A stretch of DNA of 34,208 nucleotides, taken from contig CALXFE010000017.1 of NCBI GenBank assembly GCA_944387545.1, positions 1-34,208 of the forward strand. Reading direction: 5' to 3'. Below, piece by piece: positions 27,840 through 34,208 of the stretch (positions within the stretch are counted from its first letter, which is position 1; each line of letters begins with the position of its first letter). The notes beneath the pieces were generated by a model. The model was not told the DNA's origin, did no database searches, and saw nothing but the letters and a program-made list of their open reading frames with translations. The DNA is from an uncultured Clostridia bacterium (GTDB lineage: Bacteria > Bacillota > Clostridia > TANB77 > CAG-508). A program made the translations under genes and the position numbers.

Positions 27840-27916
27840 TGGTGATCCGCCTGGGATTCGAACCCAGGACCTTCAGATTAAGAGTCTGTTGCTCTAGCCA
27901 ACTGAGCTAGCGGACC
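27840..27916 (-). tRNA. tRNA-Lys (anticodon CTT)
   Basis: 77 nt with encoded CCA (complement of 27840-27842). Acceptor GGTCCGC pairs with GCGGATC (one G-U), D arm GCTCAGTTGGCTAGAGC, anticodon loop CTCTTAA, T arm CTGGG/CCCAG around TTCGAAT. All arms fold normally. Confidence 0.97.
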
Positions 27917-28016
27917 AAATTAAAACTTTGACAAATAATTTTATTCTATATGAAGAATTCGTATGTTTATCTTTAGACTTTTATATTATACTACTTTTTT
28001 TACTTTTGTCAATACT

Positions 28017-28049
28017 AAAAATCCATCTCTTATCGTAGAGATGGATTTT
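28017..28049 (-). terminator. Terminator of the VanW/G5 gene
   Basis: A 13-bp stem (AAAATCCATCTCT at 28017-28029 or 28030, complement at 28037-28049) with a short loop lies 13 bases past the stop; the arm itself supplies the U-rich end on the minus strand. Confidence 0.75.
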
Positions 28050-28061
28050 ATATTTTTGTTA

Positions 28062-30053
28062 TTATTCTGTTGTTTCTGGCTCTGTTGGTTGCTCAGTTTC
28101 TTGTGTTTGTTCTGGTTCTTTGGTCGTTGTCGTTTCTTCTTTATTTGTTTCTGTTGTTGTAGTCGTTGTTTTATTAGAAGAACTTTGACTAGATGTTGTT
28201 GATTTTCCTCTATTTATAATTCTCTGCATTGCGCTATAGGTATCTTTTGAAAGCAATTTTGTTGAAATAACCTTTCCATTTAACCTTTTTGTCATATATG
28301 TTTCTGTTACCAATCCATTTGCTCCTTTTTGTTTTACCACTTCTTTTCCTGGCGCTAAAGTTGAATCTTCTACATATTTTGTTGTATATGGTATTGTCGA
28401 TATTGTTTTTGTACTAAATGAATAGGTATATTCTCTGTCAGCTTCTTTTATTCCAAATATTGAAATGGTTGCAATTCCACTTTTAGCTGAAGCTACAATT
28501 CTTACTGGATATGTTCTTGTATTTTTAAATCTAAAATCTGTTAATCCGTAAACAACTGTTGCATCTCTTCCTGCACCAACATAAGATGTTACGAACTGAT
28601 GATTTCTTCTTTCAACAATTTCCATATCAGACATTAGGGCCGCATTATATAGTGTTGAAGAAATTTGACAAATTCCACCACCAATTCCATCTACAACTTG
28701 CCCATTTTCATATACCTTTGCATTTTTATATCCTGTTGCATAACTTCTTGGTCCCAAAGTTGCATTATATGAAAAAGTTTCACCTGGTTTTATTACTTTT
28801 CCATTTAGTTTTTGGCATGCTAAGACTAAATTTGTAGTTCTATCTTTATCACTAGCATCATATCTGGTAGTAAACGTTGATAATTGATCTGGAAATGCTT
28901 CTGTCCCTATTTGATCAATTGTTACATTTGGTTTTGTTATTGTTAAGTCAATTATATATTCGTCTTTAACTTCAGCTGCAATCATTTGCTTTGCTTTTTC
29001 TACATCAAAATCCACACCTTCAACTTCTGGATAAACTGTAAATGGATCTTTGGTATAATAAGCATCTTTTGCTTCTTTGTATATTTCACTATGTATTTTA
29101 TCAATATCAATATCTTCTGGCGTTTTTGTTTCTACAGGGATTTCTATAATATTATCATTTATACTAATGGTATTTAGTATGTCTTTTACCTCTGTCAATA
29201 GTGTGTCTGTGTTTACGACGATTCCTTCCTTTCCTCTTGTTATAATTAATTTATCTTCCTCTACACTATAACTAGGTTCTGTTAACAATCCTGGTAAATT
29301 TGTTCCTATATCATTGATGGTTTGTTTGGTTGCTTCTTCATTCATAGACATATTAACATTAATATCTCTTTTTCCAATTAATGTACCTAGAATATTATAA
29401 TTATTTACAAATATATTACCATTTCTTCCTAAAGAATATGCTTCATCAACTGCTGTATCTATATCATATTTTACTTCCATAAGTGTCGGATTTAATTCTG
29501 ATTCGAATTCTTCATATTTTAAATCAATATTTTTTTGTAATTTTTCTGAATAGGTTGTTTCTAATTTTGCTTTTGCCTCTTCTTTGGCCAATCCTGAAAC
29601 ATCAATTCCTTTTATTGTAACACCACTTATAATTTTTTCATTATTAATATTGGTTAATGCAAAAACAGTAGAAAATATTAATGCCACTATTGCAACAATA
29701 ATAATAGAAATCATCATTATTTTAAGTTTATGTTTTTTCTTTTGGTCATCTTGATTTTTTTTCTCTTTCTTTGTTTTGTTTTCCTCTTCTTTGATTTTTT
29801 TATCTTTTAATTTTTTTTGTTTTTTCGGTATGTCTTTGCCGTTTTCTTTATTTTCGTCTGTTTCTTCTTTTTGGTTTTCATTTATTTCTTCTTTTTCTAT
29901 TTTATCCTCTTTCTTTTTTTCTTTTTTTTCCTTTTTTTCTTCAACTTGTTGATTCTCTTCTACTTTTATATTATTGTTTTTTTCTTCTTTTTCATTATCT
30001 ACTATTTCTTCTTTTGGATTCATCTCTGTGTCCTCCATTAAATCTTCTTTCAT
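28062..30053 (-). CDS. Membrane-anchored VanW/YoaR wall protein with G5 domain
   Basis: 663 aa. An unusual cytoplasmic N-terminus of about 105 residues is almost wholly Lys/Glu/Asp/Asn. One membrane helix (about 108-133) follows, then a YoaR-like putative peptidoglycan-binding region (about 145-380), a VanW domain (TRYDASDKDRTTNL, then GETFSYNATLGPR, GGGICQISSTLYNAA) and a G5-like domain (about 530-600: TIPYTTKYVEDSTL and GKEVVKQKGANG). The last about 50 residues are a Thr/Glu/Gln/Pro tail. VanW-domain proteins are widespread in Clostridia; wall attachment is likely but biochemical function is unproven. Start choice: ATG 30053 after AGGGGAAG, but ATG 30020 after GGAGG with 8-nt spacing is equally good. 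Confidence 0.85.
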   Translation of the reverse strand: MKEDLMEDTEMNPKEEIVDNEKEEKNNNIKVEENQQVEEKKEKKEKKKEDKIEKEEINENQKEETDENKENGKDIPKKQKKLKDKKIKEEENKTKKEKKNQDDQKKKHKLKIMMISIIIVAIVALIFSTVFALTNINNEKIISGVTIKGIDVSGLAKEEAKAKLETTYSEKLQKNIDLKYEEFESELNPTLMEVKYDIDTAVDEAYSLGRNGNIFVNNYNILGTLIGKRDINVNMSMNEEATKQTINDIGTNLPGLLTEPSYSVEEDKLIITRGKEGIVVNTDTLLTEVKDILNTISINDNIIEIPVETKTPEDIDIDKIHSEIYKEAKDAYYTKDPFTVYPEVEGVDFDVEKAKQMIAAEVKDEYIIDLTITKPNVTIDQIGTEAFPDQLSTFTTRYDASDKDRTTNLVLACQKLNGKVIKPGETFSYNATLGPRSYATGYKNAKVYENGQVVDGIGGGICQISSTLYNAALMSDMEIVERRNHQFVTSYVGAGRDATVVYGLTDFRFKNTRTYPVRIVASAKSGIATISIFGIKEADREYTYSFSTKTISTIPYTTKYVEDSTLAPGKEVVKQKGANGLVTETYMTKRLNGKVISTKLLSKDTYSAMQRIINRGKSTTSSQSSSNKTTTTTTETNKEETTTTKEPEQTQETEQPTEPETTE

Positions 30054-30083
30054 AAAATCTTCCCCTTTTTATATTCTACTTAA

Positions 30084-30112
30084 ATATTATCATATTCTTC
30101 TTTTTTTTACAA
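30084..30112 (-). promoter_or_regulatory. Predicted promoter of the VanW/G5 gene
   Basis: Minus strand: TTGTAA (30107-30112), 17-bp spacer, TAATAT (30084-30089), with TGA extended -10. Confidence 0.5.
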
Positions 30113-30252
30113 TATACATTGTTATTTTTAGTCCCTCTTTATTTTCATTATATATTTTATTCAGACCTGCTTTTCCTAATTCATTAATTTGTTACAAAAC
30201 AGTTACAAATTGATTACATTTTTGATATTTTGTTTATTTTTAAGAAAAATAC

Positions 30253-30281
30253 TTGAACAATGTAAAATTTAATATTATAAT
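30253..30281 (+). promoter_or_regulatory. Predicted promoter of the carbohydrate-binding protein gene
   Basis: TTGAAC (30253-30258), 17-bp spacer, perfect TATAAT (30276-30281); ribosome site AAGGAGAG (30302-30309) before ATG 30318. Confidence 0.72.
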
Positions 30282-30317
30282 GTTGCTAGCAAAAGATAAG
30301 CAAGGAGAGATTAAAAA

Positions 30318-30794
30318 ATGGAATTAACAAAAAACATATTTTTTAATACTGATAAATTAGTTGAAAATACAAAAGTTAAAATTTCATATACAGGAAAATT
30401 ATTTCAAGATGCTTCTCAAGAAGTGTCTATTCATTATGGTTTTGGTAATAATTGGGATAATATAAATGATGTTGTTATGGAAAAAACAGATTTAGGCTTT
30501 CAAGCTGAAATAACATTAGGTGAAGGTGATACATTTAATTTCTGTTTTAAAGACGAAAATAATAATTGGGATAATAACAATGGGCAAAATTATATATTCC
30601 ACTTAGAAAAACTACCAACAGAATTATTAGTTTTAGATGATGAACCAGTTTCATTAGGTTCGGCTAAAAAATTAAGAAAGGCTTATCTATGGAGTAAAAA
30701 AATTCGTTTAGCCGTATATAAAATTATTACATACCTTCCAAAAATTATTTCTGGAAATTATAAGAGAAAAGTAACCAATAATAATGAAAATTAA
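30318..30794 (+). CDS. Small intracellular starch-binding-module (CBM25/53-like) protein
   Basis: 158 aa, no signal peptide and no convincing membrane segment. Residues about 15-97 resemble a CBM25/CBM53 starch-binding module: VKISYTGKLF, the aromatic-rich HYGFGNNWDN, FNFCFKDENNNWDNNNGQNY and FHLE at the end of the fold. Trp and Tyr residues in these strands usually stack on glucans. The C-terminal 50 residues are basic with a mildly hydrophobic stretch (LAVYKIITYLPKII) that could be an amphipathic helix. In amylases this module is attached to a catalytic domain; here it stands alone in the cytoplasm. A role on internal glycogen is a guess. Confidence 0.75.
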   Translation: MELTKNIFFNTDKLVENTKVKISYTGKLFQDASQEVSIHYGFGNNWDNINDVVMEKTDLGFQAEITLGEGDTFNFCFKDENNNWDNNNGQNYIFHLEKLPTELLVLDDEPVSLGSAKKLRKAYLWSKKIRLAVYKIITYLPKIISGNYKRKVTNNNEN

Positions 30795-30801
30795 TATATA
30801 A

Positions 30802-30838
30802 AACATAAAAGAGTACAAAATTTGTACTCTTTTATGTT
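30802..30838. terminator. Bidirectional terminator overlapping the reductase stop codon
   Basis: Perfect 18-bp stem AACATAAAAGAGTACAAA (30802-30819) with complement 30821-30838. It ends the carbohydrate-binding gene on the plus strand, and on the minus strand contains the stop codon (30832-30834) of the convergent gene. Confidence 0.9.
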
Positions 30839-31563
30839 ATAACCAGTCCTCCATTTATAGAAATCACTTGCCCTGTTGTAAAATTATCTTCTATTAACCA
30901 TTCTACACATTTAGCAATATCTTCTGGTTTTCCTATTTTTACTAATGCTGTTTCTTCTTTTATTTGTTCAATTTCTTCATTTGAATATCTTTGATTCATA
31001 TCTGTATCAATATATCCTGGCGCTATTGAATTAATTCTTATGTTAGAAGGTCCTAATTCTTTCGCTAATGCTTTTGTCATGCCATCAATCCCAGCTTTTG
31101 TTGCTGAGTATGCAACTGCACAAGATCCTCCATTTATACCATAAATAGAAGAAATATTGATAATACATCCGCTTTTTTGTTTTAACATATATTTTATTGT
31201 TTCTTGTGTTGTACAAAAAACAGAATATAGATTTACTTTTATAATATTATCCCAATCTTCATCTGTAATATCTTGAAACATCTTTTCTTGATCAATTCCT
31301 GCATTATTAATAAGTATATCTATTTTTCCATATTTATCAACTACAAAGTCCATCATTTTTTTTATATCTTCTCTTTTAGATACATCTGCTTGAAAAATAT
31401 CTATTGAAATATTTTCTTTTTCTAATTCCGCTTTTAATGTTTTTGCTTTTTCTTCAGATTGATTATAATTGGCAACTACTTTTATATTTTTTCTGGCTAA
31501 AGCTTCAACAATTGCTCTTCCAATTCCTCTTGATCCGCCTGTTACGATTGCAACTTTTTCCAT
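30832..31563 (-). CDS. fabG: FabG-like short-chain dehydrogenase/reductase
   Basis: 243 aa, classical SDR: cofactor motif TGGSRGIG (8-15), NNAG (86-89), N111, S139, Y152 and K156 (YSATK) form the catalytic set; PGYIDTDM and the C-terminal GGLVIT match 3-oxoacyl-ACP reductases. NADPH-dependent ketone reduction is expected, probably in fatty acid synthesis, but the gene is not in a fab cluster, so another carbonyl substrate is possible. Its own predicted promoter precedes it. Confidence 0.8.
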   Translation of the reverse strand: MEKVAIVTGGSRGIGRAIVEALARKNIKVVANYNQSEEKAKTLKAELEKENISIDIFQADVSKREDIKKMMDFVVDKYGKIDILINNAGIDQEKMFQDITDEDWDNIIKVNLYSVFCTTQETIKYMLKQKSGCIINISSIYGINGGSCAVAYSATKAGIDGMTKALAKELGPSNIRINSIAPGYIDTDMNQRYSNEEIEQIKEETALVKIGKPEDIAKCVEWLIEDNFTTGQVISINGGLVIT

Positions 31564-31596
31564 ATTACTACCTCTTTCTATTTTTCATTTATTTCT

Positions 31597-31625
31597 ATTT
31601 TATCATTCTCTTTGATAAATAGCAA
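31597..31625 (-). promoter_or_regulatory. Predicted promoter of the reductase gene
   Basis: Minus strand: TTGCTA (31620-31625), 17-bp spacer, TAAAAT (31597-31602), with TGA extended -10. Confidence 0.5.
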
Positions 31626-31627
31626 TC

Positions 31628-31660
31628 AAAACCACCTATATTCCAATAATAGGTGGTCTT
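31628..31660 (-). terminator. Terminator after the broken membrane-protein gene
   Basis: AAACCACCTAT (from 31628) pairs with ATAGGTGGTCTT (to 31660) around an approximately 9-nt loop; it lies just past the stop codon on the minus strand. Confidence 0.65.
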
Positions 31661-31661
31661 T

Positions 31662-31691
31662 TCTCTTTATTTCGTTTCTCTTTATTTCGTT
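31662..31691. repeat. Perfect 15-bp tandem duplication over a stop codon
   Basis: TCTCTTTATTTCGTT occurs twice in tandem (31662-31676, 31677-31691). Read on the minus strand the unit encodes the last residues RETK plus stop, so the 3' end of the membrane-protein gene is duplicated. Confidence 0.85.
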
Positions 31692-33349
31692 TCTCTTTTT
31701 TCATAAACTACATATATGATTAAAATGATAAGGCCTATTATAGAAATGATTTTTGCAATAAACATTACTTTTGTACCTACATACTCTATTACAATCTCTG
31801 ATTTTGAAGTTTCTGTTAATGAAATTGCTAGAAATCCATTTTCACTTTCAAAATTCTTTATTTCTTTTCCATCAATCGTCACTTTATATCCTGGATAATA
31901 TATATATGGAAATTCTAAAATAGTACCGTCTTCTAGCACGCTTATTTCACAAGTTAGTCTTTCTCCATTTTTATTTACATATTGAACATTTCCGCATTCC
32001 CTTTATGACATACACGGTATTTGCTCTTGTAAGAATATAGTTTCGATTATGGTTACTATTTACAGGTAAATATTCTCCTTTTCCCATTCCCGTAATTGTT
32101 TCTGTCTTATTTTCTGTAACATTTCCAATTGTATAGGTATTAATTTCTTTAATTTCTGAATTTTTTGGAATAAATCCTACTAAAATCATAACATACAAAA
32201 GCAAAATCGTAGAAATAGCCAAAACATCTTTTACATTAAAATTTTTTATCATTATACTTACATTAATTCCACATACAATTGCTAAAAAGAAATTAGAAAA
32301 TAGCAACATTCTCCATTTAAATTGAATAATTTGAAATATATCTTCAAATGGTCCCCATGGAAATTGTTTTATTGTTATGATTGTACTTAATATACCTAAA
32401 ATAAAAAACAATATATATTCTTTTTTATATTTGCTTTCTCGTATTTTTTTCGTGACGAATATAGATAAACATAGCATAATGAAAATTGGTATTCCTATTT
32501 CAAACACATATGTTGCATCATTTTTTGTAAACAATAGTGTTTTTATATCTAATCCACTTTCAGAAAAAGAGGCTTTTGTAGCCATTGCATCTTTTTGATA
32601 TACCTCGTATTCTGCGGAAGTATATGTTTCAAGCATAGGAATCCAAAAGAAAGCTGTAATACAAAGAATACATGCAATATTTATTCCTAGTCTTTTTAAA
32701 ATTTCCTTATCTTTTAGTTTCAATATATTTATACATACATATATAAATGCCATAATTGCTGTAACAAAAGTCATTAAATTATGGGTAAGGATTAACCCGA
32801 ACAGCACCTAAGCATAAAACCCTGTCACCTTTTTCCTTTTGAAATATTTTATAGATTCCTAAAAATACCAGTGGAATAAATATATAACTAAAAAATTCTC
32901 CTAAAGCATTTCTGATATACATATCATTTAAATGATAGGGCATTAGGATATATAAAACTGCTGTAAGTGTACCAGTTAATTTGTTTTTTGTTAGTTTACT
33001 TACCAAGCTGTACATAGCAATTCCGAGAAAAGAAAAGTCCTATAAATAGTGTAAATTTATATCCACCGATAAATGTTGTTGTTATTAATTTTCCCATTAA
33101 AATCATTATCGTTGATAACGGTCCATAAAATAAATCCCAACTATATCCAAATCCATTTGTTAAACTAGATAAAACTTCTGTATTTTCACCATTTATAATC
33201 GATATATATGTTGCATAAGCTCTTGCTATATGCTGAATCCCATCATCATAATAGACATTTATGTCTTTCCAAAATAGTGGTATAGATGCAATAAGTGCTA
33301 CTATAAAAATGATTAGAATATATTTATATTTGGCTAATGTATCCTTCAT
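31682..33349 (-). pseudogene. Broken polytopic membrane protein (PTPS_related/YfhO-like)
   Basis: Four successive minus-strand reading frames form one protein. Start ATG 33349 (MKDTLAKYK) follows AAAGGAAAA. Part 1 (FWKDINVYYDDGIQHIARAY, an outer loop typical of the PTPS_related membrane family) goes out of frame near 33028, where one extra base turns FFSGIAMYSLV into FFSRNCYV. Part 2 goes out of frame near 32800, where one missing base separates LGAV from FGLILTHNLM. Part 3, with most membrane helices, shifts near 31995-31980, where a 7-nt near-duplication (GGAATGCGGAAATG context) precedes QYVNKNGE. Part 4 is a YfhO-like C-terminal domain (PYIYYPGYKVTIDGKE) plus a last helix. The intact protein would have about 555 residues. 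Family members are thought to act in surface glycan or lipid glycosylation. Confidence 0.85.
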
Positions 33350-33394
33350 TTTGATGTTTTTCCTTTCTATTGATTTAAAATGTAAATGATTCAT

Positions 33395-33772
33395 ATATAT
33401 TATACTTTATAGATTATCATAAAAAGAATAAAAAATATAGATTATGCAGATTTTTTATTAAATTTTAGACATAAAAAAAGCCAATCATGATTTACCTATA
33501 ATCGCAGACTTTCACACATTTTTCAAGTAATGTAAAAAATTTTAAAGAGTTTAAATAGGTTTAATTAAATTTGTATAAAACCATTTTAGTTTGTGTTTTT
33601 GGGGCTTTTGTGGAGACTTTTTTTACAAAATCTCTTTTAAATTTATGTATTAAAATGATTTTATAATTATAAATATTATATGTTTTTCTATTACTATTAG
33701 ATAAACTGATATATACAGAACATCCTCTATCTAAAAAGTTAAAAGATCTTTCAAATAAGGAAGAATTTAAAT
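33395..33772. other. Gene-free AT-rich stretch
   Basis: No convincing gene, RNA or complete terminator was found in the roughly 545 bases between the broken gene's start and the last gene. A short open reading stretch at about 33693-33786 (ending KEEFKFDNF and a stop) has a protein-like composition but no start or ribosome site; it may be a gene remnant. Confidence 0.4.
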
Positions 33773-33800
33773 TTGATAATTTCTAATAGTATGATATAAT
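33773..33800 (+). promoter_or_regulatory. Predicted promoter of the right-edge XRE gene
   Basis: TTGATA (33773-33778), 16-bp spacer, perfect TATAAT (33795-33800) with TGA extended -10. Confidence 0.65.
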
Positions 33801-33818
33801 TTATCTAAATGTTAAAAT

Positions 33819-33839
33819 GAAGTGCGAAAATTCCACTTC
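33819..33839. promoter_or_regulatory. Operator-like dyad downstream of the promoter
   Basis: GAAGTG (33819-33824) and CACTTC (33834-33839) are inverted repeats with an inner GAA/TTC pair. The dyad lies about 19 bases after the -10, a usual place for autoregulation by the XRE protein encoded next. Confidence 0.4.
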
Positions 33840-33894
33840 TAATAGGTGGTACGAAATATATTCATAATATAAAATTATATTGGAGGTGGGAATA

Positions 33895-34208
33895 TTGGAA
33901 TTAAAGGATATAATACTACAAAAAAGAAAAGAAAAAAATATGACACAAGAACAACTTGCTGAACAATTAAATGTTGCAAGGCAAACTGTTTCTAAATGGG
34001 AAACAGGAGAATCCATTCCCGATATTGATACTTTAAAAAAATTAGCACTTTTATTTGATTTTTCTATTGATAACACACTTGGCATTGAAATAGAAAATGA
34101 TGATGATGATAAAATCGAATGGTTAATTATCGGAGGATTTATTATAGGAAATACATTGGGAATTGTTTTTGATAATTTTATGTTAGGATATGTATTTGCT
34201 ATGATTGG
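33895..34208 (+). CDS. XRE-family regulator with membrane segment (partial, runs off the window)
   Basis: 104 complete codons are visible. TTG 33895 is the start: GGAGGTGG (33882-33889) lies 5 nt upstream and no other start is closer. Residues about 4-58 are an XRE helix-turn-helix (MTQEQLAEQLNVARQTVSKW, then ETGESIPDIDTLKKLA). An acidic linker (ENDDDD) leads into a hydrophobic region (WLIIGGFIIGNTLGIVF) that looks like a membrane helix. It resembles common Clostridia and Bacilli regulators with an N-terminal XRE domain and a C-terminal membrane domain, and parallels the gene at the left end in design. The 3' end is missing. Confidence 0.82.
   Translation, partial: MELKDIILQKRKEKNMTQEQLAEQLNVARQTVSKWETGESIPDIDTLKKLALLFDFSIDNTLGIEIENDDDDKIEWLIIGGFIIGNTLGIVFDNFMLGYVFAMI

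Noticed and set aside
28559..28837. Plus-strand open frame of 92 codons opposite the VanW gene
   Set aside because: It is antisense to a well-supported gene; its His/Phe/Leu-rich composition follows from the opposite strand's codons.
33470..33520. Insertion sequence end near CTATAATCGCAGACTTTCACAC
   Set aside because: No matching inverted copy, target duplication or transposase frame was found nearby.

Overview
The window is AT-rich DNA with bacterial Shine-Dalgarno sites, many TTG and GTG starts after GAGGTG-type ribosome sites, and compact intrinsic terminators. It fits a low-GC Firmicute, most likely a Clostridia-class anaerobe of the kind common in gut communities. That assignment is inferred from gene content and composition; no marker gene is present that names a genus.

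Layout. 1-106: the 3' part of a tRNA-Arg(ACG) whose 5' half does not fold, followed by a terminator. 283-5250: a membrane-anchored XRE regulator with an outer Asp-box propeller, a guanine deaminase, a membrane M23 peptidase and an HtrA-type protease. 5409-14829: the most distinctive region. A divergent acyl-CoA synthetase is followed by a one-module NRPS (C-A-T-reductase, with an asparagine-type specificity code), then a six-TM histidine kinase translationally coupled to the NRPS, then a receiver/HD-GYP c-di-GMP phosphodiesterase with its own promoter. 15017-21913: housekeeping and small genes (tex, a lysA-like decarboxylase, dCMP deaminase, ABC-F ATPase, a coiled-coil lipoprotein, DUF378). 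22037-27769: a CapA-like protein, a CorA channel behind a possible attenuator, and a 1000-residue Wzz/BY-kinase fusion with a long tandem coiled-coil tail. 27840-31563: tRNA-Lys, a VanW/G5 wall protein, an intracellular starch-binding-module protein and a FabG-like reductase. 31682-33349: a polytopic membrane protein broken by three frameshifts. 33895-end: a second XRE/TM regulator, cut by the window edge.

How the genes may work together. The NRPS should load asparagine, acylate it through its N-terminal condensation domain (acyl donor possibly supplied by the divergent synthetase) and release it reductively as an aldehyde or alcohol. The coupled kinase and the HD-GYP regulator suggest that the product, or the state it reports, is sensed at the membrane and converted into lower c-di-GMP. 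This is a candidate small-molecule signalling system and is inference from domain content and gene order. A second theme is surface biology: CapA, BY-kinase, VanW/G5, M23 and HtrA proteins.

Several promoters follow one pattern, a TTGA-type -35 and a TATAAT-like -10 with 16-17 bp between. Two related palindromic REP/MITE-like elements sit almost exactly between the stop codons of convergent gene pairs.
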